A stretch of DNA of 35,604 nucleotides from an uncultured Brevinema sp. (GTDB lineage Bacteria > Spirochaetota > Brevinematia > Brevinematales > Brevinemataceae). Shown one piece after another: positions 23,387 through 30,903 of the stretch. The notes under the pieces were generated by a model, which saw only the letters and a program-made list of their open reading frames with translations, did not search any database and had not been told where the DNA came from. Position 1 is the stretch's first letter. Every line of letters starts with the position of its first letter. The DNA lies in assembly GCA_947038195.1 (NCBI GenBank), contig CAMQVI010000014.1, positions 1 to 35,604 of the forward strand, given 5' to 3'. A program made the position numbers and the translations under genes.

Positions 23387-25363
23387 TTATTTTTTTATTT
23401 CTTGATCTTCATAAGAGATATATTCTCCATTAACTACTACACCTTGAACGTATAGTTCTTGGTCAAGGATAGTAATATTAGCTTTATAGCCTTCTTTTAA
23501 ATAACCATATTCATCATCTTTTTTAATCGCACGGGCAGGGTAAAGAGATGCCATTCTAAAAGCATCTTCTAAGGGGACTTTGACATGATTTACAATATTT
23601 CTAACACATACGTCCATAAGTACAGCTACTCCAGCAAGAGTGCCATCTGCTGCGACACATTTACCATCTCTATGGTAGATTTTACGTCCACCAAACTCAA
23701 ATTCTTCTATGTCTGTACCTGCTGGTGCTGCTGCATCACTAACGAGAAAGAGATGATCGCCTAATGTTTTATAAGCTACATCGACAGAAGCATAGTTAAT
23801 ATGGATTCCATCCACAATAATTCCAGCATACATATTATCACTATCTAATACCGCACCTACCGCTCCAGGCTCTCTAGAGTCCATAGGGCTCATAGCATTA
23901 TATAAATGAGTCGCCATCACGACTCCATGAGGAATTTTTTCTTTTAATTGAGCATGAGTACCATTAGTATGTCCCATAGAAACAATAACACCAGCATCTG
24001 CTAATTTTTTGATGTCTTCTGCTGTGTTTTCTTCTGGTGCTAAGGTAACAATTTTCCTGTCTATTTTAGCATTAATAATAGCGTCTAACATCTCTTGAGA
24101 AGGTTTTCTAATATGTTCTATAGCATGGATACCTTTTTTCATTTTAGAAAGGTAAGGCCCTTCAAAATGCCAACAGATAATCCCTAAAACATCTTTATTT
24201 TCTATATGAGAAATAAGATTTATAGCTTCTAGGATTTTTTCATCGCTATTCGTGATGAAGGTAGGTGCATAACTAGTAACCCCATGTTTAAGATTAGTAT
24301 CGGACATTACTTGGAGAGCATCAAGGGATATATCATAATTAATATCAGCACCCCCACAACCGTTGACTTGAAGATCTATATAACCAGGAACAATAATTTT
24401 TCCTTTCATATCGATCTTAGTCATTACATCATCTGGTGATAACTCTAACTCTATAGATTTAATTCTATCATTTTCTATAATTACCGCAGCATTGTCAAGG
24501 AATTTTTCTCCATCAAATACCTTGGCATTAATGAGGGCATAGTAGGATTTATAAAGTCCCTTGACTAATATTTTAGGGTGAAGACTTTTAGCTTCAACTT
24601 CTTTATGATATCTATAAGTCCTTACTCTTATATCAGCAACAGCATCTTCATCAACAACAAAAGTAGCTTTTTTATGAAGCTGCATAGCGGAAGCAGGATA
24701 AATATGATTTATCCCCTCTTCTATACTAAGCTGCAAAGCTCGAGATTTACTCGCCCCTTGTACTAATACAAGGATTTCTCTTCCTTCCAAAAGAGTCCCT
24801 ATGCCTACTGTTAATGCTCTTGTAGGAACTAAATTAATGTCCCCATTAAAGAATTTAGCATTAGCTACACGGGTTTCAAAAGTTAGTTCTTTATCTCTTG
24901 TATGAGAACGAAGAGAGGAACCTGGTTCGTTGAAGGCTAAATGGGCATCATCACCCAATCCACAAACCCACAAATCAACACCACCATAAGACTTAATAAG
25001 CTCCTCATAGTCCGTACCTTCTTGTTTAACATTACTCGTTAGAGGATTTAATAAATGAATATTTTGAGCTTTAGCATCTACCCAATTAAAAAAACTAGCA
25101 TTAACAATGGAATGAAAGCTATGAATATTGGTCGTATCTATTCCTAGATATTCACCTGTATTAAAAAATACTACATTTTCAAAAGAAAGCACACCGTCTT
25201 TGTGAAATTCTACAAGGCGTTTGTACATAGGCTGTGCGGTTCCACCACCGGGGATACCTAAAACAAAAGGTTTTTCTTTAGTGGGGGCAAAATCTAGTAT
25301 TTTTTTTGCTATATAATAAGCAGCCCAATCTCCAACATGCTCTTCTGTAATAATTAGTCTCAT
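23387..25363 (-). CDS. Fused glucosamine-6-phosphate deaminase and N-acetylglucosamine-6-phosphate deacetylase
   Basis: This 658-residue protein joins NagB (about residues 1-250) to NagA (about 270-655). The order in the protein (deaminase then deacetylase) is opposite to the order of the reactions: GlcNAc-6-P to GlcN-6-P plus acetate, then to fructose-6-P plus ammonia. The NagA half looks complete: GYIDLQVNGCGGAD, metal ligands Glu401 (HFEGP), His465 (MGHTNGT) and His486 (THLYNAM), His521, and catalytic Asp543 (SDAAAPAG). In the NagB half, Asp139, His141 and Glu146 match E. coli Asp141, His143 and Glu148, but Gly70 (NTGEY) replaces catalytic Asp72. Arg156 and Lys158 of the allosteric site remain; Glu159 replaces Thr161. 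AGGAT precedes the ATG. A frameshift artefact is excluded because both halves share one uninterrupted frame. Whether the deaminase half is active is uncertain. Confidence 0.9.
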   Translation of the reverse strand: MRLIITEEHVGDWAAYYIAKKILDFAPTKEKPFVLGIPGGGTAQPMYKRLVEFHKDGVLSFENVVFFNTGEYLGIDTTNIHSFHSIVNASFFNWVDAKAQNIHLLNPLTSNVKQEGTDYEELIKSYGGVDLWVCGLGDDAHLAFNEPGSSLRSHTRDKELTFETRVANAKFFNGDINLVPTRALTVGIGTLLEGREILVLVQGASKSRALQLSIEEGINHIYPASAMQLHKKATFVVDEDAVADIRVRTYRYHKEVEAKSLHPKILVKGLYKSYYALINAKVFDGEKFLDNAAVIIENDRIKSIELELSPDDVMTKIDMKGKIIVPGYIDLQVNGCGGADINYDISLDALQVMSDTNLKHGVTSYAPTFITNSDEKILEAINLISHIENKDVLGIICWHFEGPYLSKMKKGIHAIEHIRKPSQEMLDAIINAKIDRKIVTLAPEENTAEDIKKLADAGVIVSMGHTNGTHAQLKEKIPHGVVMATHLYNAMSPMDSREPGAVGAVLDSDNMYAGIIVDGIHINYASVDVAYKTLGDHLFLVSDAAAPAGTDIEEFEFGGRKIYHRDGKCVAADGTLAGVAVLMDVCVRNIVNHVKVPLEDAFRMASLYPARAIKKDDEYGYLKEGYKANITILDQELYVQGVVVNGEYISYEDQEIKK

Positions 25364-25390
25364 ATTATTTATCCTTTATTACAATCTTTT

Positions 25391-26161
25391 TTAATTTTCA
25401 TAATGATTTATAGAAATCGCTTTACTCAATAATCGCCCTGCAACCTTATCTGCTAAAAAAACAGTGTTCCCATGAAGTTGAAAAATAGAGGCAGGATTCA
25501 TCTCTGATACACTTTCTTCTAAACAAGCTTTTAAGGCAAAAGCTTTTTGAACACCGTACACAACAATAAGCACCATTTTAGCATCAAAAATAGTCCCTAC
25601 GCCCATGGTGACGGCTTGGTGGGGGACAAGGGAAATATTATCCCCAAAAAAACGAGCATCGGCTTTGAGAGTTTCTGAGGTTAGGGTTTTCAAACGGGTG
25701 CGGGACTGGAGAGAAGAACCTGGCTCGTTAAAAGCTAAAGCTCCCGTAGTTCCTAGAGAACCCACAAAAAGATCCATTCCCCCATAACTATTAATTTTTT
25801 CTTCGTATAAATCACATTCTTTTACAGGATCTTCCACATTCCCATCAAGAGTAAATATATTATTTGGGTCAATATCTACTTTAGAGATGAATATTTCTTG
25901 TAAGAGGTTAAAGTAGTATTGCTTTGTTTTTTTAGAAAAACCTATATACTCTCCAGCATAAAAAATAACAACATTTTTTAAAGAAACCTCTCCTTTTTGC
26001 ACAAAAGTAACTAGAGCCTCACACACACTAAGCACCGTCGCACCTGTGGATAAACCCAATACAAAAATATTATCTTTAGGGTGGTCATTGATTTTTCGGA
26101 CAATTACTGCTACTGCGTTTTCAATGATTTCTGTTCTTTGAGATAGTACTTGAATTTTCAC
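25391..26161 (-). CDS. NagB-like protein lacking catalytic residues (putative pseudoenzyme)
   Basis: This 256-residue protein aligns end to end with glucosamine-6-phosphate deaminase: VLGLSTGATVLSV (phosphate loop), YEEKINSYGGMDLFVGSLG, AFNEPGSSLQSRTRLKTLTSET, ADARFFGDN and QAVTMGVGTIFDAK. Relative to E. coli NagB, catalytic Asp72 is Gly70, Asp141 is Thr139 and His143 is Ala141; only Glu148 (Glu146) remains. In contrast, the residues matching the GlcNAc-6-P allosteric site (Ser151, Ser152, Arg158, Lys160, Thr161) are all kept, as are the phosphate-binding Arg172 and Lys208 equivalents. The start is GTG, with AAGGAG five bases upstream. It is the first gene of the operon, 27 bases before the fusion. 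A sensing or regulatory subunit is the best inference; a changed enzyme activity is the alternative. Confidence 0.85.
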   Translation of the reverse strand: MKIQVLSQRTEIIENAVAVIVRKINDHPKDNIFVLGLSTGATVLSVCEALVTFVQKGEVSLKNVVIFYAGEYIGFSKKTKQYYFNLLQEIFISKVDIDPNNIFTLDGNVEDPVKECDLYEEKINSYGGMDLFVGSLGTTGALAFNEPGSSLQSRTRLKTLTSETLKADARFFGDNISLVPHQAVTMGVGTIFDAKMVLIVVYGVQKAFALKACLEESVSEMNPASIFQLHGNTVFLADKVAGRLLSKAISINHYEN

Positions 26162-26189
26162 TGAAACTCCTTTTAATAAACACTCTTAT

Positions 26190-26217
26190 ATTATATTACG
26201 CTATCATATTTTTGCAA
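26190..26217 (-). promoter_or_regulatory. Promoter of the nag-pts operon
   Basis: The minus strand has TTGCAA (26212-26217), a 16-base spacer and TATAAT (26190-26195), about 30 bases before the GTG start. It is back to back with the promoter of the IIA gene, with 41 bases between the two -35 boxes. Confidence 0.5.
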
Positions 26218-26221
26218 CTAT

Positions 26222-26253
26222 AAAATGGTAAAAAGTGAAAATATCTACATTTT
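26222..26253. promoter_or_regulatory. Inverted repeat between the divergent nag and IIA promoters
   Basis: AAAATG (26222-26227) and CATTTT (26248-26253) form inverted arms 20 bases apart, between the two -35 boxes. A regulator bound here could control both directions. The arms are short and AT-rich, so this is weak. Confidence 0.2.
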
Positions 26254-26258
26254 AAGTA

Positions 26259-26287
26259 TTGACGTACTTTAAATAAAGAGATATAAT
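26259..26287 (+). promoter_or_regulatory. Promoter of the IIA-Glc gene
   Basis: TTGACG (26259-26264), a 17-base spacer and a perfect TATAAT (26282-26287) lie about 37 bases before the ATG. An imperfect palindrome, TTTAAGTA with TACTTTAAA, surrounds the -35 box. Confidence 0.65.
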
Positions 26288-26323
26288 AACTTTATAGAAT
26301 ATAAAATTTAAGCGAGGTCATTT

Positions 26324-26803
26324 ATGTTTAATCTATTTAAAAAATCTCCCAAAGAGATAGAAATTTACGCACCCTTTGATGGAGAACTAGCGCCTTTATC
26401 ATCTTCCCCAGATGCAGCTTTTGCCGAAGGAATGATGGGGGAAGGTCTTTGTATGACACCTAGTAGTAATACCGTTTTTGCTCCTTTCGAATGTACGGTA
26501 GATATTTTTCATACCTTACACGCTGTAGGCTGTAGCAATGGTACCATAGAGGCTATCGTCCATGTGGGAATGGATACCGTTTCTCTTAAAGGAGAAGGAT
26601 TTACAGCTCTAGCTCCCTTACAAGGTAAGGTAGATACTAAAACCCCTCTTATATCTTTTGATAAAGAAGTCTTATTATCTAAGGTAAGCACTCTTATCAC
26701 CCCTATTATCATCACAGATAAACCTGATTCAGCAAAATTAGAAATCATTAAAACTTCTGGTTCTGTTAAACAGGGAGATCTTATTATGAAAGTTATCCTA
26801 TAA
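26324..26803 (+). CDS. crr: PTS glucose-type IIA protein (IIA-Glc)
   Basis: This 159-residue soluble phosphocarrier accepts phosphate from HPr and donates it to a IICB permease. Family features: IYAPFDGELAPL, DAAFAEGMMGEGLCMTPSSN, active-site His80 in IVHVGMDTVSLKGEGF and the supporting His66 in HTLHAVG. It stands alone and is not fused to a permease, and is the natural partner of the IICB at 17909-19450. It is transcribed divergently from the nag-pts operon that makes HPr and EI. A weak ribosome site (GCGAGG) precedes the ATG. IIA-Glc also regulates transporters in some bacteria; nothing here shows this. Confidence 0.94.
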   Translation: MFNLFKKSPKEIEIYAPFDGELAPLSSSPDAAFAEGMMGEGLCMTPSSNTVFAPFECTVDIFHTLHAVGCSNGTIEAIVHVGMDTVSLKGEGFTALAPLQGKVDTKTPLISFDKEVLLSKVSTLITPIIITDKPDSAKLEIIKTSGSVKQGDLIMKVIL

Positions 26804-26859
26804 ACTATAGAAAGTAAATCTATAACTATTAATCATCTTTATAATATCACAAAATCATC

Positions 26860-26890
26860 AAAAAACACTCTATATGTTAGAGTGTTTTTT
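26860..26890. terminator. Bidirectional terminator between convergent genes
   Basis: AAAAAACACTCT (26860-26871) and AGAGTGTTTTTT (26879-26890) form a perfect 12-bp stem with a seven-base loop. It serves crr on the plus strand and the hypothetical gene on the minus strand. Confidence 0.85.
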
Positions 26891-26897
26891 ATTGTTT

Positions 26898-28382
26898 TTA
26901 CTTACCACTTCTACGCCAAACTTGTTCTTTTTCCCAGAGTTGATTATAGTAATAGCCTTTTTTACTGAGATTTTCTTTATTTTCATCAGGAAGAGGAACA
27001 TAACGCCAAAATACATAACGACAATCTTGTTCGAGTTTTTGTACCCCTTGAGTTTCTTTTGCCATCCATGTAAGGTAATCGCTAATGAACATAAGCCTCA
27101 AGTCTCCCTTTAGCTTAGCAGCTAGAGAGTATTCATAGTAATTTCCTGTAAGACCTTCTTCCATCCAATAGTAAGACGCCATTTCTTTAGCTGCTTGCCA
27201 ACGAATATCCCCAATAGCTGTAAGAAGAGATAAATCTGGAGATTTAGTGAAAATAGGTAAGGTAATTCGACCACGTCCAAATTGTTTATTGTTCGAATCT
27301 AAAGGCTCCCAACAAGATCCTGTTGCACCATAGCCAGGAACTAAAATCATATAAGGCATAATGTGCATTTCTTCGCCTTTGTAAATACGAGTAAAAGCCT
27401 GAGGGTCTAAAGTAAGCCATTTGTTTAATTTATTTTTTACCATCTCTCTAAAAAGATAGTCTTTTGTTTCTCTAGGCATAAAACCAGAGGTGAGGAAGGG
27501 AAAGGCATTGCCTTGACGGCCTACAGTCATTTTAGCCATTTGTCTTATATTTAGGACTTCACTAGCCACACCCTCTCTATTGGTAGGGGCTCCATAAGAG
27601 ACATCCCCCTCCCCACTACTGCGACCAGAAGCCTCAGCCTCTTGTTCTCTAATATCGTCGAGGGTTTGTTGTGCTTTAAACATCGTGCGAGCACAGGCTA
27701 GCATCTCTTTATTATATTTTTTAATTTCTTTATGTTGAAATACTATCTCGTCTAAGGATTTAAGTTGTGTGTTATCGGGAATTACATAACCCATTTCGAC
27801 ATCTTCGATTTCTTCTTTTAAATGGCTAGCACATTGTATTATTCGTTCTATACTTTCATCACGAGATTGTTTAAAAGAATAATATCTACCTTTTTCTACA
27901 CTTATAGTGGCAACGTATTTTTCTTGTTTAGCAGTAATTTCGTGAGCCTCTGGTGCCTTAGTTTTAGCCCCACCTCCTCCTGTTTCATCTCCAGCAGAAG
28001 CTTTGATTTTCCCCATAGATATCCCCTGCAACCACTCATCGGCATAAAAAATCGTCTCATTTTCGTAATCCACAGGAGCACTGGGTTGATTGAGGATAAA
28101 TTTTTGGTCTTCAGGGCTGAGATTTCGAAGGTCTGTTAAGCCATAACGGAGAAAAAGGCGTTTTGCCATGCTCATTTCAGGACCTATCACCTTAGCAACC
28201 ATTCCATACAGTTCCCAAAAAAGATTGGTAAGTTTATCCCTACTGAATCTTTTTTCCTCTTTATCTTTAGCTGTTTCATAGTCTTTTTTAGTGCTAAGAA
28301 ATCTCTCTACAAAAGCCTCATCTATACCTATCAGTAATTTTTTAATATAACCATTTTCTGGCAATTCATCATATAAACTCAT
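26898..28382 (-). CDS. Uncharacterised large cytosolic protein
   Basis: This 494-residue protein has no signal peptide or membrane segment. I do not recognise its family. The N-terminal 130 residues are charged and helical (for example KKDYETAKDKEEKRFSRDK). A Gly-rich linker, ASAGDETGGGGAKTKAPE, at about 129-146 separates them from a helical middle (150-260), which ends in a second low-complexity stretch (EAEASGRSSGEGD). The C-terminal half (270-494) is rich in aromatic residues and looks folded: NAFPFLTSGFMPRETKDYLF, MHIMPYMILVPGYGATGSCWEP and IRWQAAKEMASYYWMEE. AAGGA lies eight bases before the ATG. The gene is monocistronic, convergent with crr and divergent from the surA-like gene. It could be a structural or regulatory protein specific to its lineage. 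Confidence 0.8.
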   Translation of the reverse strand: MSLYDELPENGYIKKLLIGIDEAFVERFLSTKKDYETAKDKEEKRFSRDKLTNLFWELYGMVAKVIGPEMSMAKRLFLRYGLTDLRNLSPEDQKFILNQPSAPVDYENETIFYADEWLQGISMGKIKASAGDETGGGGAKTKAPEAHEITAKQEKYVATISVEKGRYYSFKQSRDESIERIIQCASHLKEEIEDVEMGYVIPDNTQLKSLDEIVFQHKEIKKYNKEMLACARTMFKAQQTLDDIREQEAEASGRSSGEGDVSYGAPTNREGVASEVLNIRQMAKMTVGRQGNAFPFLTSGFMPRETKDYLFREMVKNKLNKWLTLDPQAFTRIYKGEEMHIMPYMILVPGYGATGSCWEPLDSNNKQFGRGRITLPIFTKSPDLSLLTAIGDIRWQAAKEMASYYWMEEGLTGNYYEYSLAAKLKGDLRLMFISDYLTWMAKETQGVQKLEQDCRYVFWRYVPLPDENKENLSKKGYYYNQLWEKEQVWRRSGK

Positions 28383-28694
28383 ACTGTCTGTCCTTATAAT
28401 AATATTTCACAAAAAAAGAATCATGTCTTGTAAAAATAAGCATAATCGTGTATAATATACGCATAACAATATAATCGGATATTCTTTAGAATCTCTTTAT
28501 ATTTTACAAAGTTAAGATATTTTCTATAAATAATTAATAATTGTTACTTCCTATTTTGTTAAAACGTACTTATATTATATAAGATTATAACTCAATATTC
28601 AAGCATCTACTACATAATTATCTTAACACCCTTTAACAACGATAAATCTAAAATGACATAAAAAACTAATATATTTATTTGACTAGGAGTATTT
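28383..28694. other. Intergenic leader region
   Basis: 312 bases of very AT-rich DNA between two divergent starts. It contains the candidate rightward promoter at 28428-28456 and, if that is used, a leader of about 230 bases for the surA-like gene. I see no riboswitch signature, strong hairpin or ORF in it. Confidence 0.6.
28428..28456 (+). promoter_or_regulatory. Candidate promoter of the surA-like/nusB/mazG/recG operon
   Basis: TTGTAA (28428-28433), a 17-base spacer and a perfect TATAAT (28451-28456). It lies far upstream (about 238 bases) of the first ATG, so a closer, weaker promoter is possible. Confidence 0.4.
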
Positions 28695-29747
28695 ATGAAA
28701 AAATTTCTTTTACTAACTGTTTTACTTGCTACCCCTTTAATAAATCAAGCAGCTGTCGTTAATAAAGTCGTTGTCAGTGTGGGACGCATGGCGATTACCA
28801 CTTACGATATAGATAGAATGCGTGCCTTTGAATCAGAAATATCCCCTAAAAAACCTAGTACCACAGAAGCGCTAAGAAAATTGATTAATATGTCTTCTTT
28901 ATTAGTAATTGCAGAAGATTCTCCTGAGTATTATATGGATGAAGCAGAATTAAGAAAGCATATTAATGCTATGACGAACAATCCTTCAGACCCTAATGTA
29001 GAACAAAGAAAAGCCCTCTATGAAAAATATAGTGACTTATATAGAATGGTTATTCGTTCTGATAAAGTTAAGCGGGGCTTAAGTATGACTGACCCTCAGG
29101 TTAAAGTAACAGTCGGTCAGCCTATCAGTGAAAAAGAATCTTTTGCTTTTTACAAAAAAAATAAAAAACAATTTGTAGATTCTCCTTTCCCTAAGTTTAA
29201 TCTTATTATTTTTGCTATTGAGTCTTCACCTCGTTGGTCTTTATCTGAATTATCAGAAGTAGAAGGGAAAATGGCTCAATTAGCGGTAGATCTTGATACT
29301 TCTAGTGATTATAATGCTCTCCGTAAAAAATACTCTTCTCTTCGTTTTACCTCTTATTCTGGCGCTACAGGACTTTTTGCCCCCGATGTTCTCATTCTCC
29401 AAAAAAAGATTCCTGATGAGATTTTAGGTATTGCTTTAGAAAAAAATCTTAACTTGGGAGCTACTAGTATCCCTATTAAAAAAAATAAAGGCATCTTCAT
29501 CCCTCAACCTATTCCTTTTAGAAATACAGGAAAACCTACTTATTTAACGATGAAAATCTTAGACGTTGTTCAGCCTATCCAATTAAGCTATGAAGAAGCA
29601 CTTGTTTATATAGAAGAAAGAATACGCAGCGACAAAGCTGCTAAGGCTGTAGATGACCTCATTAAACAAAGAATTAAAGATGGTCAAATCACCCTCACCC
29701 CTGCAGAGGGCTCTCACGATGCTCTATTTAAAGAATTTAATCAATAA
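28695..29747 (+). CDS. SurA-like periplasmic chaperone / peptidyl-prolyl isomerase family protein
   Basis: This 350-residue secreted protein has a signal peptide (MKKFLLLTVLLATPLINQA, with likely cleavage after Ala19). The mature N-terminus VVNKVVVSVGRMAITTYDIDRM matches the SurA/PpiC N-terminal domain pattern (VDKVVAVVNxxxIxxxDV). A helical region follows, and residues about 145-300 may be a diverged parvulin domain (PISEKESFAFYKKNKKQF, then FNLIIFAI). I do not see the parvulin active-site motifs clearly, so it may act as a chaperone without isomerase activity. AGGAG precedes the ATG. It heads a tight cluster with nusB, mazG and recG. A periplasmic or outer-membrane protein-folding role is inferred from the family. 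Confidence 0.7.
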   Translation: MKKFLLLTVLLATPLINQAAVVNKVVVSVGRMAITTYDIDRMRAFESEISPKKPSTTEALRKLINMSSLLVIAEDSPEYYMDEAELRKHINAMTNNPSDPNVEQRKALYEKYSDLYRMVIRSDKVKRGLSMTDPQVKVTVGQPISEKESFAFYKKNKKQFVDSPFPKFNLIIFAIESSPRWSLSELSEVEGKMAQLAVDLDTSSDYNALRKKYSSLRFTSYSGATGLFAPDVLILQKKIPDEILGIALEKNLNLGATSIPIKKNKGIFIPQPIPFRNTGKPTYLTMKILDVVQPIQLSYEEALVYIEERIRSDKAAKAVDDLIKQRIKDGQITLTPAEGSHDALFKEFNQ

Positions 29748-29771
29748 GCACTTCATTAAAAAGGATAAAAA

Positions 29772-30287
29772 ATGGATAACACAAAAATAAGTTCTTGGAG
29801 ATATGGGCGACTGTTAGCTGTATTATACCTTAGAGAAAATAGCTTAGATGATCCCAAATTCCCTACTTTACCTATTTATATCGCTCAGTTACCTGTGTTT
29901 TTAGATAGATTCCACAGTCTCCCTACTGCTGTCCAGCATAAAATAATTAATTGCGCTACCCATATTCTACAAAGACTCCACGAAGACCAGTTGTCCCTTA
30001 TTCAATCTATTAATTCAGTTAGTCGTAATAGAAAGTGGGAGAACTTTGAAGCACTGGATAAATCTTTATTATTAATAGGGTGCTCCGAATTACAGCATAC
30101 TAAAACTCTTCCTATCATCATAAAAGAAATGCTCATCGTTAGTGATATGTTGGGGAATCAACAAGCTGCCCCTTATATATCAGGTATCCTCAAAAGCCTT
30201 GCCTATGGAGACCAGACCCCCGATTTAGCTAAGAAAAAAGGTAAAATTCGCTTAAAAGATCCTTCTAAGGATATTACTCATGATTAA
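29772..30287 (+). CDS. nusB: NusB-family transcription antitermination factor
   Basis: This 171-residue all-helical RNA-binding protein acts with NusE (S10) at boxA to aid rRNA transcription. The C-terminal half fits NusB: NRKWENFEALDKSLLLIGCSELQHTKTLPIIIKEMLIVSDMLGNQQAAPYISGILKSLA. The N-terminal half is diverged but keeps SSWRYGRLLAVLYLRE in place of the usual RxxARxxALQxLYQ. AAAGGA precedes the ATG. It starts 24 bases after the surA-like gene, and mazG starts within its last codons (8-base overlap), which indicates translational coupling. Confidence 0.8.
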   Translation: MDNTKISSWRYGRLLAVLYLRENSLDDPKFPTLPIYIAQLPVFLDRFHSLPTAVQHKIINCATHILQRLHEDQLSLIQSINSVSRNRKWENFEALDKSLLLIGCSELQHTKTLPIIIKEMLIVSDMLGNQQAAPYISGILKSLAYGDQTPDLAKKKGKIRLKDPSKDITHD

Positions 30288-30897
30288 ATCTCTTGAATCT
30301 CTCTACAAGGTCGTTCAAACCCTCCGCTCCGAGGATGGGTGTCCTTGGGATAAAGCTCAAACCTTAGAAAGTTTAGATAGATTGTTTTTAGAAGAATGTT
30401 TTGAATTATCCGAAGCTATTCAGGATAAAGATCCCGTTCATATCACGGAAGAGTTAGGAGATGTTTCTTTTATGCTCTTTCTTATGACTTATGTGGCAGA
30501 ACAAGATAAGATCCTCGATATAAAAGAGGTTTACAAAAAAGCTGAAGAAAAATTGATTTTTAGACATCCTCACGTTTTTGGGGATTTAGATATCAGCTCT
30601 CCAGAAGAAGTTTTAGCCAATTGGGAAGAATTAAAGAAAAAAGAAAAAGCCGATAGAAAGAGTACTTTTGACGGAATCCCTAAAACCTTGCCTCCTATGA
30701 TGCGTTTTGATAAACTAATGAGAAAACTTACTAATCATAATCAAGAGCTAATCGACTATAAAAGCTCTAAAAATGATCTTTCTAGTCAGTTAAAAAATCT
30801 TCTTTTAGATTATGCTATTAAAGGAGAGGATCTTAGTTCCATGCTCCAAAAAATCAACCTTGAAATAGAACAAGAAGCCCGTCAAAAAGGTTTATAA
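30280..30897 (+). CDS. mazG: Nucleoside triphosphate pyrophosphohydrolase MazG
   Basis: This 205-residue protein hydrolyses (d)NTPs to monophosphates plus pyrophosphate, removing aberrant nucleotides and in E. coli affecting ppGpp. The N-terminal MazG domain is clear: LRSEDGCPWDKAQTLESL, the metal-binding LEECFELSEAI and EELGDVSFMLFL, then KLIFRHPHVFGD. E. coli MazG (about 263 residues) has a second complete domain; here the C-terminal part (after about residue 130) is short and lacks a second EExxE set, so it is a single-domain form with a helical tail. AAGGAT lies eight bases before the ATG, inside the end of nusB. recG follows after six bases. Confidence 0.92.
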   Translation: MIKSLESLYKVVQTLRSEDGCPWDKAQTLESLDRLFLEECFELSEAIQDKDPVHITEELGDVSFMLFLMTYVAEQDKILDIKEVYKKAEEKLIFRHPHVFGDLDISSPEEVLANWEELKKKEKADRKSTFDGIPKTLPPMMRFDKLMRKLTNHNQELIDYKSSKNDLSSQLKNLLLDYAIKGEDLSSMLQKINLEIEQEARQKGL

Positions 30898-30903
30898 AAT
30901 TCT

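Noticed and set aside
27822-28139. 105-codon plus-strand frame opposite the large unknown protein
   Set aside because: It is Phe/Ser-rich antisense of Lys/Glu-rich codons, with no start signal.
30410-30897. Truncated mazG
   Set aside because: Single-domain MazG proteins are common, the active-site domain is complete, and the stop lies six bases before recG in a tidy operon.
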